Of a stretch of 6,342 nt of DNA, positions 1-5,993 are shown one piece after another. Source of the stretch: Candidatus Hikarchaeia archaeon HikBin4 (GTDB taxonomy: Archaea > Halobacteriota > Halobacteria > Halobacteriales > Hikarchaeaceae). The DNA lies in NCBI GenBank assembly GCA_009889685.1, contig WTZT01000034.1:1-6342 (forward strand), given 5' to 3'. The notes under the pieces are model-generated. The model was given only the letters and a program-made list of their open reading frames with translations. It had not been told where the DNA came from and ran no database searches. The position numbers were made by a program, and so were the translations under genes. The stretch's first letter is position 1. Each line of letters begins with the position of its first letter.

Positions 1-1167
1 TTCAATCACATTGACGCTTGCTACATCCGATCTGTTCATCCTTTTTTGCAACTCACCCACATATACCTCTCCTCCTGCTATTATCGGATTTCCTAATTCT
101 ACAGACGAATATTTCATATTTTCAAATTTTATAGTCCATAACCTTGACCCTCCCTTTCGATCCAATGCGACCATTTCTGCAACGCCATATGCCCTTTCTT
201 TACTCTCCTTTTGAACAGAAACATAGAGTGCTTCTGAACTTGCGGCCATGCCCATCCATGACTTATCCCTCGATAGAACCGACCATTCTATCTTCCCACA
301 AGAATCGTCTATTGCAAATATTTTCTGCTCCTCTGTCTGATTCGATTTCCCAATTGCGTACACAGTTTCTCCACTTGCAATGACTTGTCCACTTTTATAT
401 TCATACCCCATCGGAACCGACCAGATTTCTGACCCATCAGTTTTTGAAATTCTATGGATATTACTCCCTCCTGCTGTATACACCGAATCTCCCTGGATTG
501 CAAAAAGACCAGATATATCATTTGACCTAAATTCCCATTCTATCTCTCCTGTCTCCGGTTCAACCGCATATAGTGCGTCTATCTCATTTCTACTAATCCC
601 AAAAACATACAATTTATCTCCCCCATTAACACCCCCTACAAATCTCCATTCTCCCTCTGGTCGGAATGACCATAATAATTCCCCAGTTTCTACACTAAAA
701 GAGTGAATCCCATCTGGACTCCCTGCATATATGTTATCTTTCATAACCGATCCTGGTAAAAGTGCCCCCCCTTCATACTCTGCAACCCATTTTTGTTCCC
801 CTCGCTGAACATCTAATGCGTATAGTCTTCCAATTCCTGCAATCGTCTGCCACCCTACATAAACCACATCATCCCTTATTAATGGCCGCACGACTGATGT
901 ACTTGAAATAGGCAACCTCGTATTCCAAGCCAATTTCATCGTATCTGCGTTTGGATCTGCTCCATAATTTTTGTGATCTCCTGTGACGCTACATCCGAAA
1001 TGCGGCCACCACCCCTCCGACCCTCCCCTATCTTGATATTTATTTTCCTTCCTCTCAACTCCATCTGAACATTCATTCCTATTTGCTTTCCCCATGCATC
1101 CTGCCAATCCCAAAACTCCCAAGCTTGATATTTGAAGTATTTCTCTCCTACTTTTCATTGTATTCAT
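1..1167 (-). CDS. Tat-type lipoprotein with PQQ-like beta-propeller repeats (C-terminus cut by window edge)
   Basis: The frame is open for 389 codons from ATG 1167 to the left edge, so the C-terminus is missing. The N-terminus is a haloarchaeal-style Tat lipoprotein signal: twin arginine R7-R8 in SRREIL, a short hydrophobic stretch, and the lipobox LAGC at 21-24, so C24 should be lipidated and the protein anchored outside the membrane. After a polar linker, a WWPHFG...NYGADPNA segment (53-74) resembles the entry sequence of haloarchaeal PQQ-repeat proteins. Six blade motifs of the form aLDxxTGxxxW follow, ending at W127, W166, W211, W249, W295 and W344. Propellers of this type usually act as binding scaffolds (BamB-like) or, less often, as quinoprotein dehydrogenases. 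No catalytic residues or ligand can be assigned here. ATG 1158 (M4) is an equally plausible start. Arginine codons are mostly AGG, unlike sucC. Confidence 0.88.
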   Translation of the reverse strand, partial: MNTMKSRREILQISSLGVLGLAGCMGKANRNECSDGVERKENKYQDRGGSEGWWPHFGCSVTGDHKNYGADPNADTMKLAWNTRLPISSTSVVRPLIRDDVVYVGWQTIAGIGRLYALDVQRGEQKWVAEYEGGALLPGSVMKDNIYAGSPDGIHSFSVETGELLWSFRPEGEWRFVGGVNGGDKLYVFGISRNEIDALYAVEPETGEIEWEFRSNDISGLFAIQGDSVYTAGGSNIHRISKTDGSEIWSVPMGYEYKSGQVIASGETVYAIGKSNQTEEQKIFAIDDSCGKIEWSVLSRDKSWMGMAASSEALYVSVQKESKERAYGVAEMVALDRKGGSRLWTIKFENMKYSSVELGNPIIAGGEVYVGELQKRMNRSDVASVNVIE

Positions 1168-1175
1168 GCCTTATC

Positions 1176-1195
1176 TTATATCTCTAAAATTTTAG
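1176..1195 (-). promoter_or_regulatory. Candidate promoter of the beta-propeller lipoprotein gene
   Basis: The minus strand reads CTAAAATTTTAGAG and then GATATAAG just before the start codons at 1167 and 1158. A TATA-like TTTTAGAG (1189-1182) is centred about 27 nt before ATG 1158, and CTAAAATT (1195-1188) about 24 nt before ATG 1167, so the sequence does not decide the start. There is no strong Shine-Dalgarno (only AAGG abutting the first ATG). The perfect palindrome at 1184-1195 could simply be AT-rich promoter sequence. Confidence 0.35.
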
Positions 1196-1289
1196 TTCTA
1201 TCTATTGCAAATTTATAGCATTACTTCCAAATCAATCATTTTTGCTCAAAATATTTCTAATATCGATTCTTCCCACCCACCATAACCCT

Positions 1290-1309
1290 ATGGCAAGAAG
1301 TCTTGCCAT
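1290..1309. repeat. Perfect inverted repeat, 9-bp arms, 2-nt spacer
   Basis: The arms ATGGCAAGA (1290-1298) and TCTTGCCAT (1301-1309) are exact reverse complements separated by AG. The repeat lies in noncoding DNA about 120 bp upstream of the lipoprotein start and 110 bp beyond the oxidoreductase stop. It could be an operator for a dimeric regulator or a hairpin in a minus-strand transcript. No T-tract follows on either strand, which argues against a simple terminator. Confidence 0.6.
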
Positions 1310-1418
1310 GACACTTTCCGATCTGCCCATATAAGAGTGACGTTTTGATGCACACCACGAGCCGCAGTCGCACAGAACTACTATTTTAATAACTCATCCC
1401 GTATTTCACACGTTTTCT

Positions 1419-2411
1419 TTATAGAATGATCACAATCTTTCCCATATTGCTCTGACTGTATATCATTTTTTGGGCTTCTCCCGCCTTTTCCAGTGGATAT
1501 CTTTTTGCCACCAAAACTTCCAGTGATTCTTCTAACATCATTCTGGAAATTTGATCTAAAATAGAACTAATTTTTGGAGTATTAAACATACTCATCATGT
1601 ATATCTCTAATTCTTTTGATCGGGCAATTGAAAATTTTGGAATTGCCACTTGATCCTCCTCTTGACCAATTCCAACTATCCTTGCATTTTTACTAGCAAC
1701 TTGGACATTTAATCCCATATATTCATCACATCTATGATCAAGAATCACATCTTTTTGTCCTGTATTCTCAATCAATTCTGCAAGATTATTTTCATTGTAA
1801 TCAAAAACGTGTTTTGCTCCCAATTGTTTTAATTTTGTATGATATTCCGATCTAGCAGTGGTAGTTATTTCTGCCCCAATCTTATTGGCCAATTGAACAG
1901 CTATGTGTCCTACTCCGCCACTTCCTCCATGTATTAGGCACTTTTCACCAGCTATTATGTTTGCATGATCTACAAGAGCACGCCAAGCTGTAACTCCCAC
2001 TAGTGCAATCGCAGCACCCTCTTCAAATTCAATCGGATCTGGAAGTATGGCTAGATTGTCTCGTGGGGATATGATAGATTCTGAATATGTTCCATCTATA
2101 TCTTTCCCTAGTCCTGTACCATACACCCGATCCCCCTCTTTTAAATCGCTTTTTTTAGATCCTATTTCTTCTACTACTCCTGCAAAATCTGACCCCGGTG
2201 TCCATGGAAGTCGAGGTACTTTGTACATGCCCTCCCGAAAATAAGTATCAACGGGATTTACTCCAATTGCTTCGGTTTTGATTCTAATTTCTCCTCTCTC
2301 TAGTTTTCGAGTTTTTATTTCTTCTACTTGTAAAACCTCCACTCCTCCATATCCATAGAAGCATATCTTTCGCATGATTCCTATAGTGCTTCTAAGCGGA
2401 TAAGTCGTCAT
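1419..2411 (-). CDS. Zinc-independent MDR-family NAD(P)H:quinone oxidoreductase-like enzyme
   Basis: Encodes 330 residues of the medium-chain dehydrogenase/reductase superfamily, quinone oxidoreductase branch, cytosolic. The GroES-like N-terminal half carries NPVDTY (52-57), GSDFAGVVEEIG (73-84) and GDRVYG (93-98). The Rossmann nucleotide-binding loop is GGSGGVG at 162-168, inside a region (LVGVTAWRALVDHA, then LIHGG) very like haloarchaeal NADPH:quinone reductases. Only three cysteines are present and no four-Cys structural zinc lobe, consistent with the zinc-free branch; the physiological acceptor cannot be inferred. Start choice: ATG 2411 has GGAG five bases upstream and a TATA-like TTTGATAA about 25 nt upstream. 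ATG 2375 (M13) is where family alignments normally begin (MRKICFYGYGG), so the first 12 residues may not be translated. It is divergent from sucC, which suggests shared control but not shared function. Confidence 0.9.
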   Translation of the reverse strand: MTTYPLRSTIGIMRKICFYGYGGVEVLQVEEIKTRKLERGEIRIKTEAIGVNPVDTYFREGMYKVPRLPWTPGSDFAGVVEEIGSKKSDLKEGDRVYGTGLGKDIDGTYSESIISPRDNLAILPDPIEFEEGAAIALVGVTAWRALVDHANIIAGEKCLIHGGSGGVGHIAVQLANKIGAEITTTARSEYHTKLKQLGAKHVFDYNENNLAELIENTGQKDVILDHRCDEYMGLNVQVASKNARIVGIGQEEDQVAIPKFSIARSKELEIYMMSMFNTPKISSILDQISRMMLEESLEVLVAKRYPLEKAGEAQKMIYSQSNMGKIVIIL

Positions 2412-2479
2412 ATTTTCTCCAAAATAGACTTTTTATCAAATCATGAGATTTAACATCCACAGGGTTTCACTTTACATCA
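2412..2479. promoter_or_regulatory. Divergent promoter region, oxidoreductase / sucCD
   Basis: This 68-bp spacer separates two divergent start codons. On the plus strand TTTAACAT (2449-2456) is centred 27-28 nt before the sucC ATG, with no Shine-Dalgarno within 10 nt, suggesting a leaderless sucCD transcript. On the minus strand TTTGATAA (2440-2433) precedes the oxidoreductase ATG 2411 by about 25 nt, and a GGAG (2420-2417) lies close to that ATG. The two TATA-like elements are under 10 bp apart, so the promoters probably compete or are co-regulated. No obvious operator dyad was seen. Confidence 0.5.
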
Positions 2480-3625
2480 ATGCGTTTGCATGAATATCAA
2501 GCAAAATCAGTTTTCTCAGATGGGGGGATTCCCATCCCACTATCTGGATTGGCCAATTCCGTTGAAACAGTATTGGAGGAAACCAATCGAATAGGCTATC
2601 CTGCAGTCATCAAAGCCCAAGTCCATGTCGGCGGTCGGGGTAAAGCAGGAGGGATAGTCCTGGTGCAGAATGATAAAGAAGCCGAAATAGCTGCAAATAA
2701 AATATTAGGAATGGATCTCAAAGGATATTTAGTACATGAAGTTTTGATAGAACAGGCTATTGATTTCATAGACGAAATTTACCTTGGAGTCACTCTCGAT
2801 CGAAGTTCTGGACTGCCCGTAGTCATGGTGTCTTCCAAAGGCGGTATCGATATCGAACAAGTGGCCTCCTCAACTCCAGACGCCATATCCAAAACTTATG
2901 TAAATCCTCTGCTTGGTCTCTCAGATTCTCAAGCTAGAGCTGCAATATTGGATGCTGGAATTTCTTCAAAAATAACTGATAAAGTTACTAACATACTTTT
3001 ATCTCTTTATAATATTTGGGAAACTTCCGACGCAACCGAAGCTGAAATCAACCCTCTAATGGTGGCCAAGAATGGAGACGTGATCGCAACAGATGCAGTC
3101 TTGAACATAGAAGATGATGCACTTTTCCGACAAAAAAAATTCGCCGATCTCAGAGACACAAGACATAACAATGCATTGGAATCCAAAGCAAATCTATATG
3201 GGTTTAACTATGTTCGTTTGGACGGTAATATTGGAATTATTGGAAATGGAGCGGGACTAGTTATGGCAACACTGGACTTAGTTGATTATTACGGTGGAAA
3301 ACCAGCCAATTTTCTTGATATCGGCGGTGGGGCCAAATCAGATAGGGTCGAAAATGCTCTTGATATACTATTCGAAGATGAAAACGTCGATTCAATACTT
3401 TTCAATATTTTCGGTGGCATTACTCGTGGAGACGAGGTGGCCCGGGGAATAAACGACGCGCTTGAAAATTTCGACACACTTCCAAAACCCATTGTAGTAC
3501 GACTCGACGGGACCAATGCAAAAGAAGGAATGGCAATTCTCAACACAGACCACCTCACTATCGAATCAACACTTGAATCTGCCGTCCAACGCGTAATTGA
3601 ACTGACATCACAAAGAGGACCTTGA
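2480..3625 (+). CDS. sucC: Succinate--CoA ligase (ADP/GDP-forming) beta subunit
   Basis: Beta subunit of succinyl-CoA synthetase, which with SucD interconverts succinyl-CoA, nucleoside diphosphate and phosphate with succinate, CoA and the triphosphate, in the cytosolic TCA cycle. At 381 residues it has the usual family length. The N-terminal ATP-grasp domain opens with MRLHEYQAKS and has the nucleotide-binding loop GGRGKAGG (51-58). The Mg-ligand positions of the family fall at N191 (EINPL) and D205 (TDAVLN). The C-terminal ligase domain shows GNGAGLVMATLD (255-266), NFLDIGGGA (277-285), NIFGGITRGDE (309-319) and VRLDGTNAKEG (340-350). Wording throughout is strikingly haloarchaeal. Hand count gives about 55 acidic and 33 basic residues: acidic, but less than typical for salt-in haloarchaea. 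Nucleotide preference (ADP or GDP) cannot be read from these motifs. It is followed after one base by sucD. Confidence 0.97.
   Translation: MRLHEYQAKSVFSDGGIPIPLSGLANSVETVLEETNRIGYPAVIKAQVHVGGRGKAGGIVLVQNDKEAEIAANKILGMDLKGYLVHEVLIEQAIDFIDEIYLGVTLDRSSGLPVVMVSSKGGIDIEQVASSTPDAISKTYVNPLLGLSDSQARAAILDAGISSKITDKVTNILLSLYNIWETSDATEAEINPLMVAKNGDVIATDAVLNIEDDALFRQKKFADLRDTRHNNALESKANLYGFNYVRLDGNIGIIGNGAGLVMATLDLVDYYGGKPANFLDIGGGAKSDRVENALDILFEDENVDSILFNIFGGITRGDEVARGINDALENFDTLPKPIVVRLDGTNAKEGMAILNTDHLTIESTLESAVQRVIELTSQRGP
3614..3619 (+). promoter_or_regulatory. Shine-Dalgarno for sucD inside the 3' end of sucC
   Basis: AGAGGA, with core GAGG at 3615-3618, lies 8 nt before the sucD ATG at 3627 and overlaps the last sucC codons. 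It fixes the sucD start and shows that internal operon genes here use Shine-Dalgarno initiation, unlike the first gene sucC. Confidence 0.7.
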
Positions 3626-3626
3626 A

Positions 3627-4493
3627 ATGAGCATATTAGTGAGCAAAAACACTCGAATAATTGTTCAAGGGATTACTGGAAGTCAAGGGGCATTCCACAC
3701 CGAACAAATGGTAAACTATGGCACCAATGTAGTCGCAGGAGTGGTGCCTGGTAAAGGTGGATTGGATTTCAATGGAATTCCTATTTATGATACCGTTAAT
3801 GCTGCCATGGCAGAAACTGATGCTAATGCTTCAGTCGTTTTTGTACCTCCTGCATTTGCTGCAGATGCCCTGTTTGAAGCCTTCGATACATCACTCGATC
3901 TTGTTGTTGCCATCACAGAAGGTATCCCAACTCATGATATGGTAAAAGTTAATTTTTCTATTCCCTCACACGCCCGTCTATTGGGTCCCAACTGCCCAGG
4001 CATCATCACGCCAGGAGAGACAAAATTAGGAATTTTACCTGGAAATATTTTCACCCCAGGGCCCGTCGGTCTTGTTTCACGATCTGGAACTCTTACTTAC
4101 CAAATTGTTTCAAACTTAACCAACTCTGACCTTGGACAAACTACTGTAATTGGTATCGGTGGGGATCCTATAATTGGAACAAATTTCATCGATTGTCTCG
4201 AACTATTTGAATCCGATCCTGATACTAAGGTAGTTGTCATGTGCGGAGAAATCGGTGGTGAAGACGAAGAACAAGCTGCCGATTTTATAAAAGAGAATAT
4301 GACCACCCCTGTTGTTGGATTTATCGCAGGAAGAACGGCCCCACCTGGAAAACGGATGGGCCATGCAGGAGCTATTGTTTCTGGAACTGGAACTGGAACT
4401 GCTCAATCAAAAATTAAAGCTCTTGAAGATGCAGGAGTTTCTGTTGGACAAACACCATCTGAAGTAACCGATTACGTCCAGGAATTACTTTAA
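3627..4493 (+). CDS. sucD: Succinate--CoA ligase (ADP/GDP-forming) alpha subunit
   Basis: Alpha subunit of succinyl-CoA synthetase, carrying the CoA-binding fold and the histidine that is phosphorylated during catalysis. The 288 residues match the normal length. GITGSQGAFH (15-24) is the N-terminal CoA-binding loop, GPNCPGIITPGE marks the domain junction, LVSRSGTLTYQ opens the ligase domain, and GHAGAIVSG contains the active-site histidine H246, the position expected from E. coli SucD. All key residues are present, so the enzyme should be active with SucC. The start at 3627 is one base after the sucC stop and has a good Shine-Dalgarno. The gene ends 17 bp from the convergent small gene at 4511-4801. 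Confidence 0.97.
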   Translation: MSILVSKNTRIIVQGITGSQGAFHTEQMVNYGTNVVAGVVPGKGGLDFNGIPIYDTVNAAMAETDANASVVFVPPAFAADALFEAFDTSLDLVVAITEGIPTHDMVKVNFSIPSHARLLGPNCPGIITPGETKLGILPGNIFTPGPVGLVSRSGTLTYQIVSNLTNSDLGQTTVIGIGGDPIIGTNFIDCLELFESDPDTKVVVMCGEIGGEDEEQAADFIKENMTTPVVGFIAGRTAPPGKRMGHAGAIVSGTGTGTAQSKIKALEDAGVSVGQTPSEVTDYVQELL

Positions 4494-4510
4494 ATTGAGA
4501 GATTATTAAT

Positions 4511-4801
4511 TCACTTTTGTTCACAATTTTTGAGCTTCATGAGTGGATCTTCTGACGCATCTGATCCTCCTGTACGAACATATCTTTTTTCACCAGAAAT
4601 GACAGATTCTAGTGCTATATTTTCCCCATTTACTACAACGTGATATCTTGTTAGGCTTGATTCTATCATGCTATGTACTTGGTCGATATTTCTTTTTTGT
4701 ATCTGACTTGCAACTTTAAATCCAATTTTTTCAATAGCTCTGCAATCATTATACTCACTATCTTCTCCCAATTCAATACATGTAACTTCCCATGAATGCA
4801 T
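4511..4801 (-). CDS. Small DUF3892-like protein of unknown function
   Basis: Encodes 96 residues from ATG 4801. The layout resembles the small DUF3892 family common in haloarchaea: a first strand and NDCRAIEKIGF (18-28), a helix with QVHSMIE (41-47), a strand YHVVVNG (53-59), and a C-terminal GEKRYVRT (70-77) followed by an acidic linker and DPLMKLKNC (85-93), matching the family pattern YVRTxxD...DNLLxLPxC. The usual asparagine and proline of that tail are replaced. No signal peptide or membrane segment is present, so it is probably cytosolic; the function is unknown. A TTG at 4807 is in frame and has GAGG five bases upstream, but ATG 4801 sits about 29 nt after a TATA-like TTTAATAC, favouring a nearly leaderless start. 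The stop is 17 bp from the sucD stop, tail to tail. Confidence 0.75.
   Translation of the reverse strand: MHSWEVTCIELGEDSEYNDCRAIEKIGFKVASQIQKRNIDQVHSMIESSLTRYHVVVNGENIALESVISGEKRYVRTGGSDASEDPLMKLKNCEQK
4513..4531 (+). terminator. Possible T-rich terminator of sucCD
   Basis: About 20 bases after the sucD stop the plus strand has two T-runs, cTTTTg at 4514-4519 and TTTTT at 4527-4531. Archaeal RNA polymerase can stop at such U-tracts without a hairpin. The runs lie within the 3' end of the convergent gene, where they are also AAA-type lysine/glutamine codons, so coding composition could explain them. Confidence 0.25.
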
Positions 4802-4826
4802 ACTCAATTTATCCTCTCGACCAGTT

Positions 4827-4834
4827 GTATTAAA
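4827..4834 (-). promoter_or_regulatory. TATA-like element of the small DUF3892-like gene
   Basis: The minus strand reads TTTAATAC, centred 29-30 nt before ATG 4801 and 23-24 nt before the alternative TTG 4807. It lies in the short gap after the upstream lipoprotein gene, so the small gene probably has its own promoter. Because no T-tract follows the lipoprotein stop, read-through from it is also possible. Confidence 0.45.
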
Positions 4835-4855
4835 CTTGACCCTTATCTATTATTC

Positions 4856-5926
4856 CTAACTCTGATAACTTCCGTCTGGTATGGCTGTTGGGAGATTAAA
4901 CCCATAATCATTGAACAGCTCAAACGCCAAGACGTCTTTTTGCTCTAATTCTTCACGAGTACAAATTCCCCATTCATCATTAATATATGGTTCACCCATC
5001 TGGTCTGTGTACACACATTTGTCTGTAAGCGCGGGGTCTAACGCACCAATGTTGGCCATTAGAATCCAATAAAAGTATTCATGAATCTGACATCCATATG
5101 TACAAGACTCATCGTCGTAGGCATACCACGCACCCTTCGGATATGATCTAGGAGTTTCTTGGAAGTGGCCACCACGGGCAGTGTCCATGGCAGTGGTTAG
5201 TTTAGAAGAGGTATGGGTAGCATCTGAATCCCCGCCCTCTCCAAAGTATTCTGGGTATGCTCTGTACCATCCATTTGAAACAACATGCCAAACTTCCTCT
5301 AAATTGCCATCCCACCCACCTGGCACACCATTCTCAGCATTGGATTTTTCAATCCCGCCAAATGCCCATGTATCCTCATCATAATACATACTTGCTGCCA
5401 TAGATATATCATCCTCACAAGGTGTTCCTCTATTTTTTTCGAAGAACTCTTCTCGCGCCTTCATATCCCAGACTGGAACGACATAATTGTTCTCAACAAG
5501 CTCCCTCAAAACGTTCATATCATCTGGAACTCCGTCCTCGTCATTGTCTATGTATTGTGCCAACACATGTGCAGTGTGTTCAACATATTCTATCGGTGCA
5601 CGTTCAGGGGCAATGACGTACATTCCAAACACATCTACGTACACAGTCACAGCATCGTTATCGTTCATACATGCCATCGGGTGTTCTGATAGTATCTCAA
5701 AAGTAGGCACTATGCCCCCTACGACCGAGGCAACTTGTTCTTTTGGTGCTTCCTTCTTTGATTCCTTTCTTGGTGCTTCCTTCTTCGATTCATCCGAACT
5801 GGTATCTACTACAATAGATCTTCCCTGTTCCTCACTATAATTTCCTTCCTGGGCCCCTCCAATACACCCTGCAAACACAGTTGTTACTAGAAGGACACAG
5901 ATCAAAATAGAACATACCTTTCTCAT
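4856..5926 (-). CDS. Sec-type lipoprotein with DxDxDG loop, uncharacterised family
   Basis: Encodes 356 residues. The N-terminus is a Sec lipoprotein signal: MRK, a hydrophobic stretch (4-17) and lipobox FAGC (18-21), so C21 should be the lipidated first mature residue, anchoring the protein outside the cell membrane. A charged linker (about 22-65) includes a nine-residue tandem repeat ESKKEAP(RK/KE) at 46-63. The folded part (about 70-356) has exactly six cysteines (86, 170, 275, 279, 304, 322), compatible with three disulfides, and LAQYIDNDEDGVPDD, whose D127-x-D129-x-D131-G...D135 spacing is the calcium-loop pattern of EF-hand and thrombospondin-3 repeats. Other striking stretches are EEVWHVVSNGW (210-220), MDTARGGHF (247-255) and YPKGAWYAYDDESCTYGC (262-279). 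I recall similar stretches in unannotated secreted bacterial proteins but know no named family; EEVWH is not the HExxH zinc-protease motif. The gene is divergent from nfo. Confidence 0.85.
   Translation of the reverse strand: MRKVCSILICVLLVTTVFAGCIGGAQEGNYSEEQGRSIVVDTSSDESKKEAPRKESKKEAPKEQVASVVGGIVPTFEILSEHPMACMNDNDAVTVYVDVFGMYVIAPERAPIEYVEHTAHVLAQYIDNDEDGVPDDMNVLRELVENNYVVPVWDMKAREEFFEKNRGTPCEDDISMAASMYYDEDTWAFGGIEKSNAENGVPGGWDGNLEEVWHVVSNGWYRAYPEYFGEGGDSDATHTSSKLTTAMDTARGGHFQETPRSYPKGAWYAYDDESCTYGCQIHEYFYWILMANIGALDPALTDKCVYTDQMGEPYINDEWGICTREELEQKDVLAFELFNDYGFNLPTAIPDGSYQS
5743..5791 (-). repeat. Two-copy 27-bp-period tandem repeat in the lipoprotein linker
   Basis: The stretches at 5743-5764 and 5770-5791 match at 21 of 22 positions with a 27-bp period. 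They encode two copies of a nine-residue Glu/Lys-rich unit (ESKKEAP plus two charged residues) just after the lipid anchor. It is a recent in-frame duplication that lengthens the flexible tether; copy number could vary between strains. Confidence 0.8.
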
Positions 5927-5993
5927 ATACCCACTTCATAACCCCTTGACAATAAAACCTACAATATATTGCCAAGACGACCTAAGAAAGGCC
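5927..5993. promoter_or_regulatory. Overlapping divergent promoters, lipoprotein / nfo
   Basis: This 67-bp spacer has two TATA-like boxes five bases apart. The plus-strand AATATATT (5963-5970, itself palindromic) is centred 27-28 nt before the nfo ATG. The minus-strand TTTTATTG (5957-5950) is centred 27-28 nt before the lipoprotein ATG. Neither gene has a convincing Shine-Dalgarno, so both transcripts are probably leaderless. The boxes are too close for two initiation complexes to bind at once, so the promoters should be mutually exclusive. Confidence 0.55.

Larger units (their letters stand above)
1168..1418. other. Intergenic region between two minus-strand genes
   Basis: This 251-bp gap holds no convincing full-size gene. 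It contains an AT-rich promoter-like stretch next to the lipoprotein start, with a 12-bp palindrome CTAAAATTTTAG at 1184-1195. It also holds a perfect inverted repeat at 1290-1309, a TATA-like CATATAAG at 1328-1335 readable on either strand, and a locally GC-richer patch at about 1348-1378 that I cannot explain. No tRNA-like cloverleaf was seen. Downstream of the oxidoreductase stop on the minus strand there is no clear T-tract, so read-through towards the lipoprotein gene cannot be excluded. Confidence 0.6.

Noticed and set aside
11..706. Plus-strand open frames at 11-214, 144-383 and 380-706
   Set aside because: They lie opposite the beta-propeller lipoprotein gene, which has a signal peptide and six blade motifs. 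The plus frames have low-complexity Ser/Pro/Leu-rich translations and no family features.
1184..1195. 12-bp palindrome CTAAAATTTTAG as an operator
   Set aside because: It is made almost only of A/T in an AT-rich promoter, so chance and TATA-like composition are enough. Noted with the promoter instead.
1290..1309. Inverted repeat as an intrinsic terminator of the oxidoreductase gene
   Set aside because: It lies about 110 bp past the stop, and no T-tract follows it on the minus strand.
4383..4400. Triple GGAACT hexamer repeat
   Set aside because: It encodes the Gly-Thr loop after the active-site histidine of SucD, and haloarchaeal SucD proteins have a similar SGxGTGTA stretch of the same length, so coding explains it.
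3289..4406. Minus-strand frames at 3289-3558, 4097-4306 and 4203-4406 and plus frame 3757-3945
   Set aside because: All overlap sucC or sucD, which are complete and full of catalytic motifs. The overlapping frames are serine- or leucine-rich artefacts.
5181..5840. Plus-strand open frames at 5181-5384, 5422-5616 and 5487-5840
   Set aside because: They are antisense to the Sec lipoprotein gene, whose lipobox and domain motifs are clear. The Ser-rich translations are shadows.
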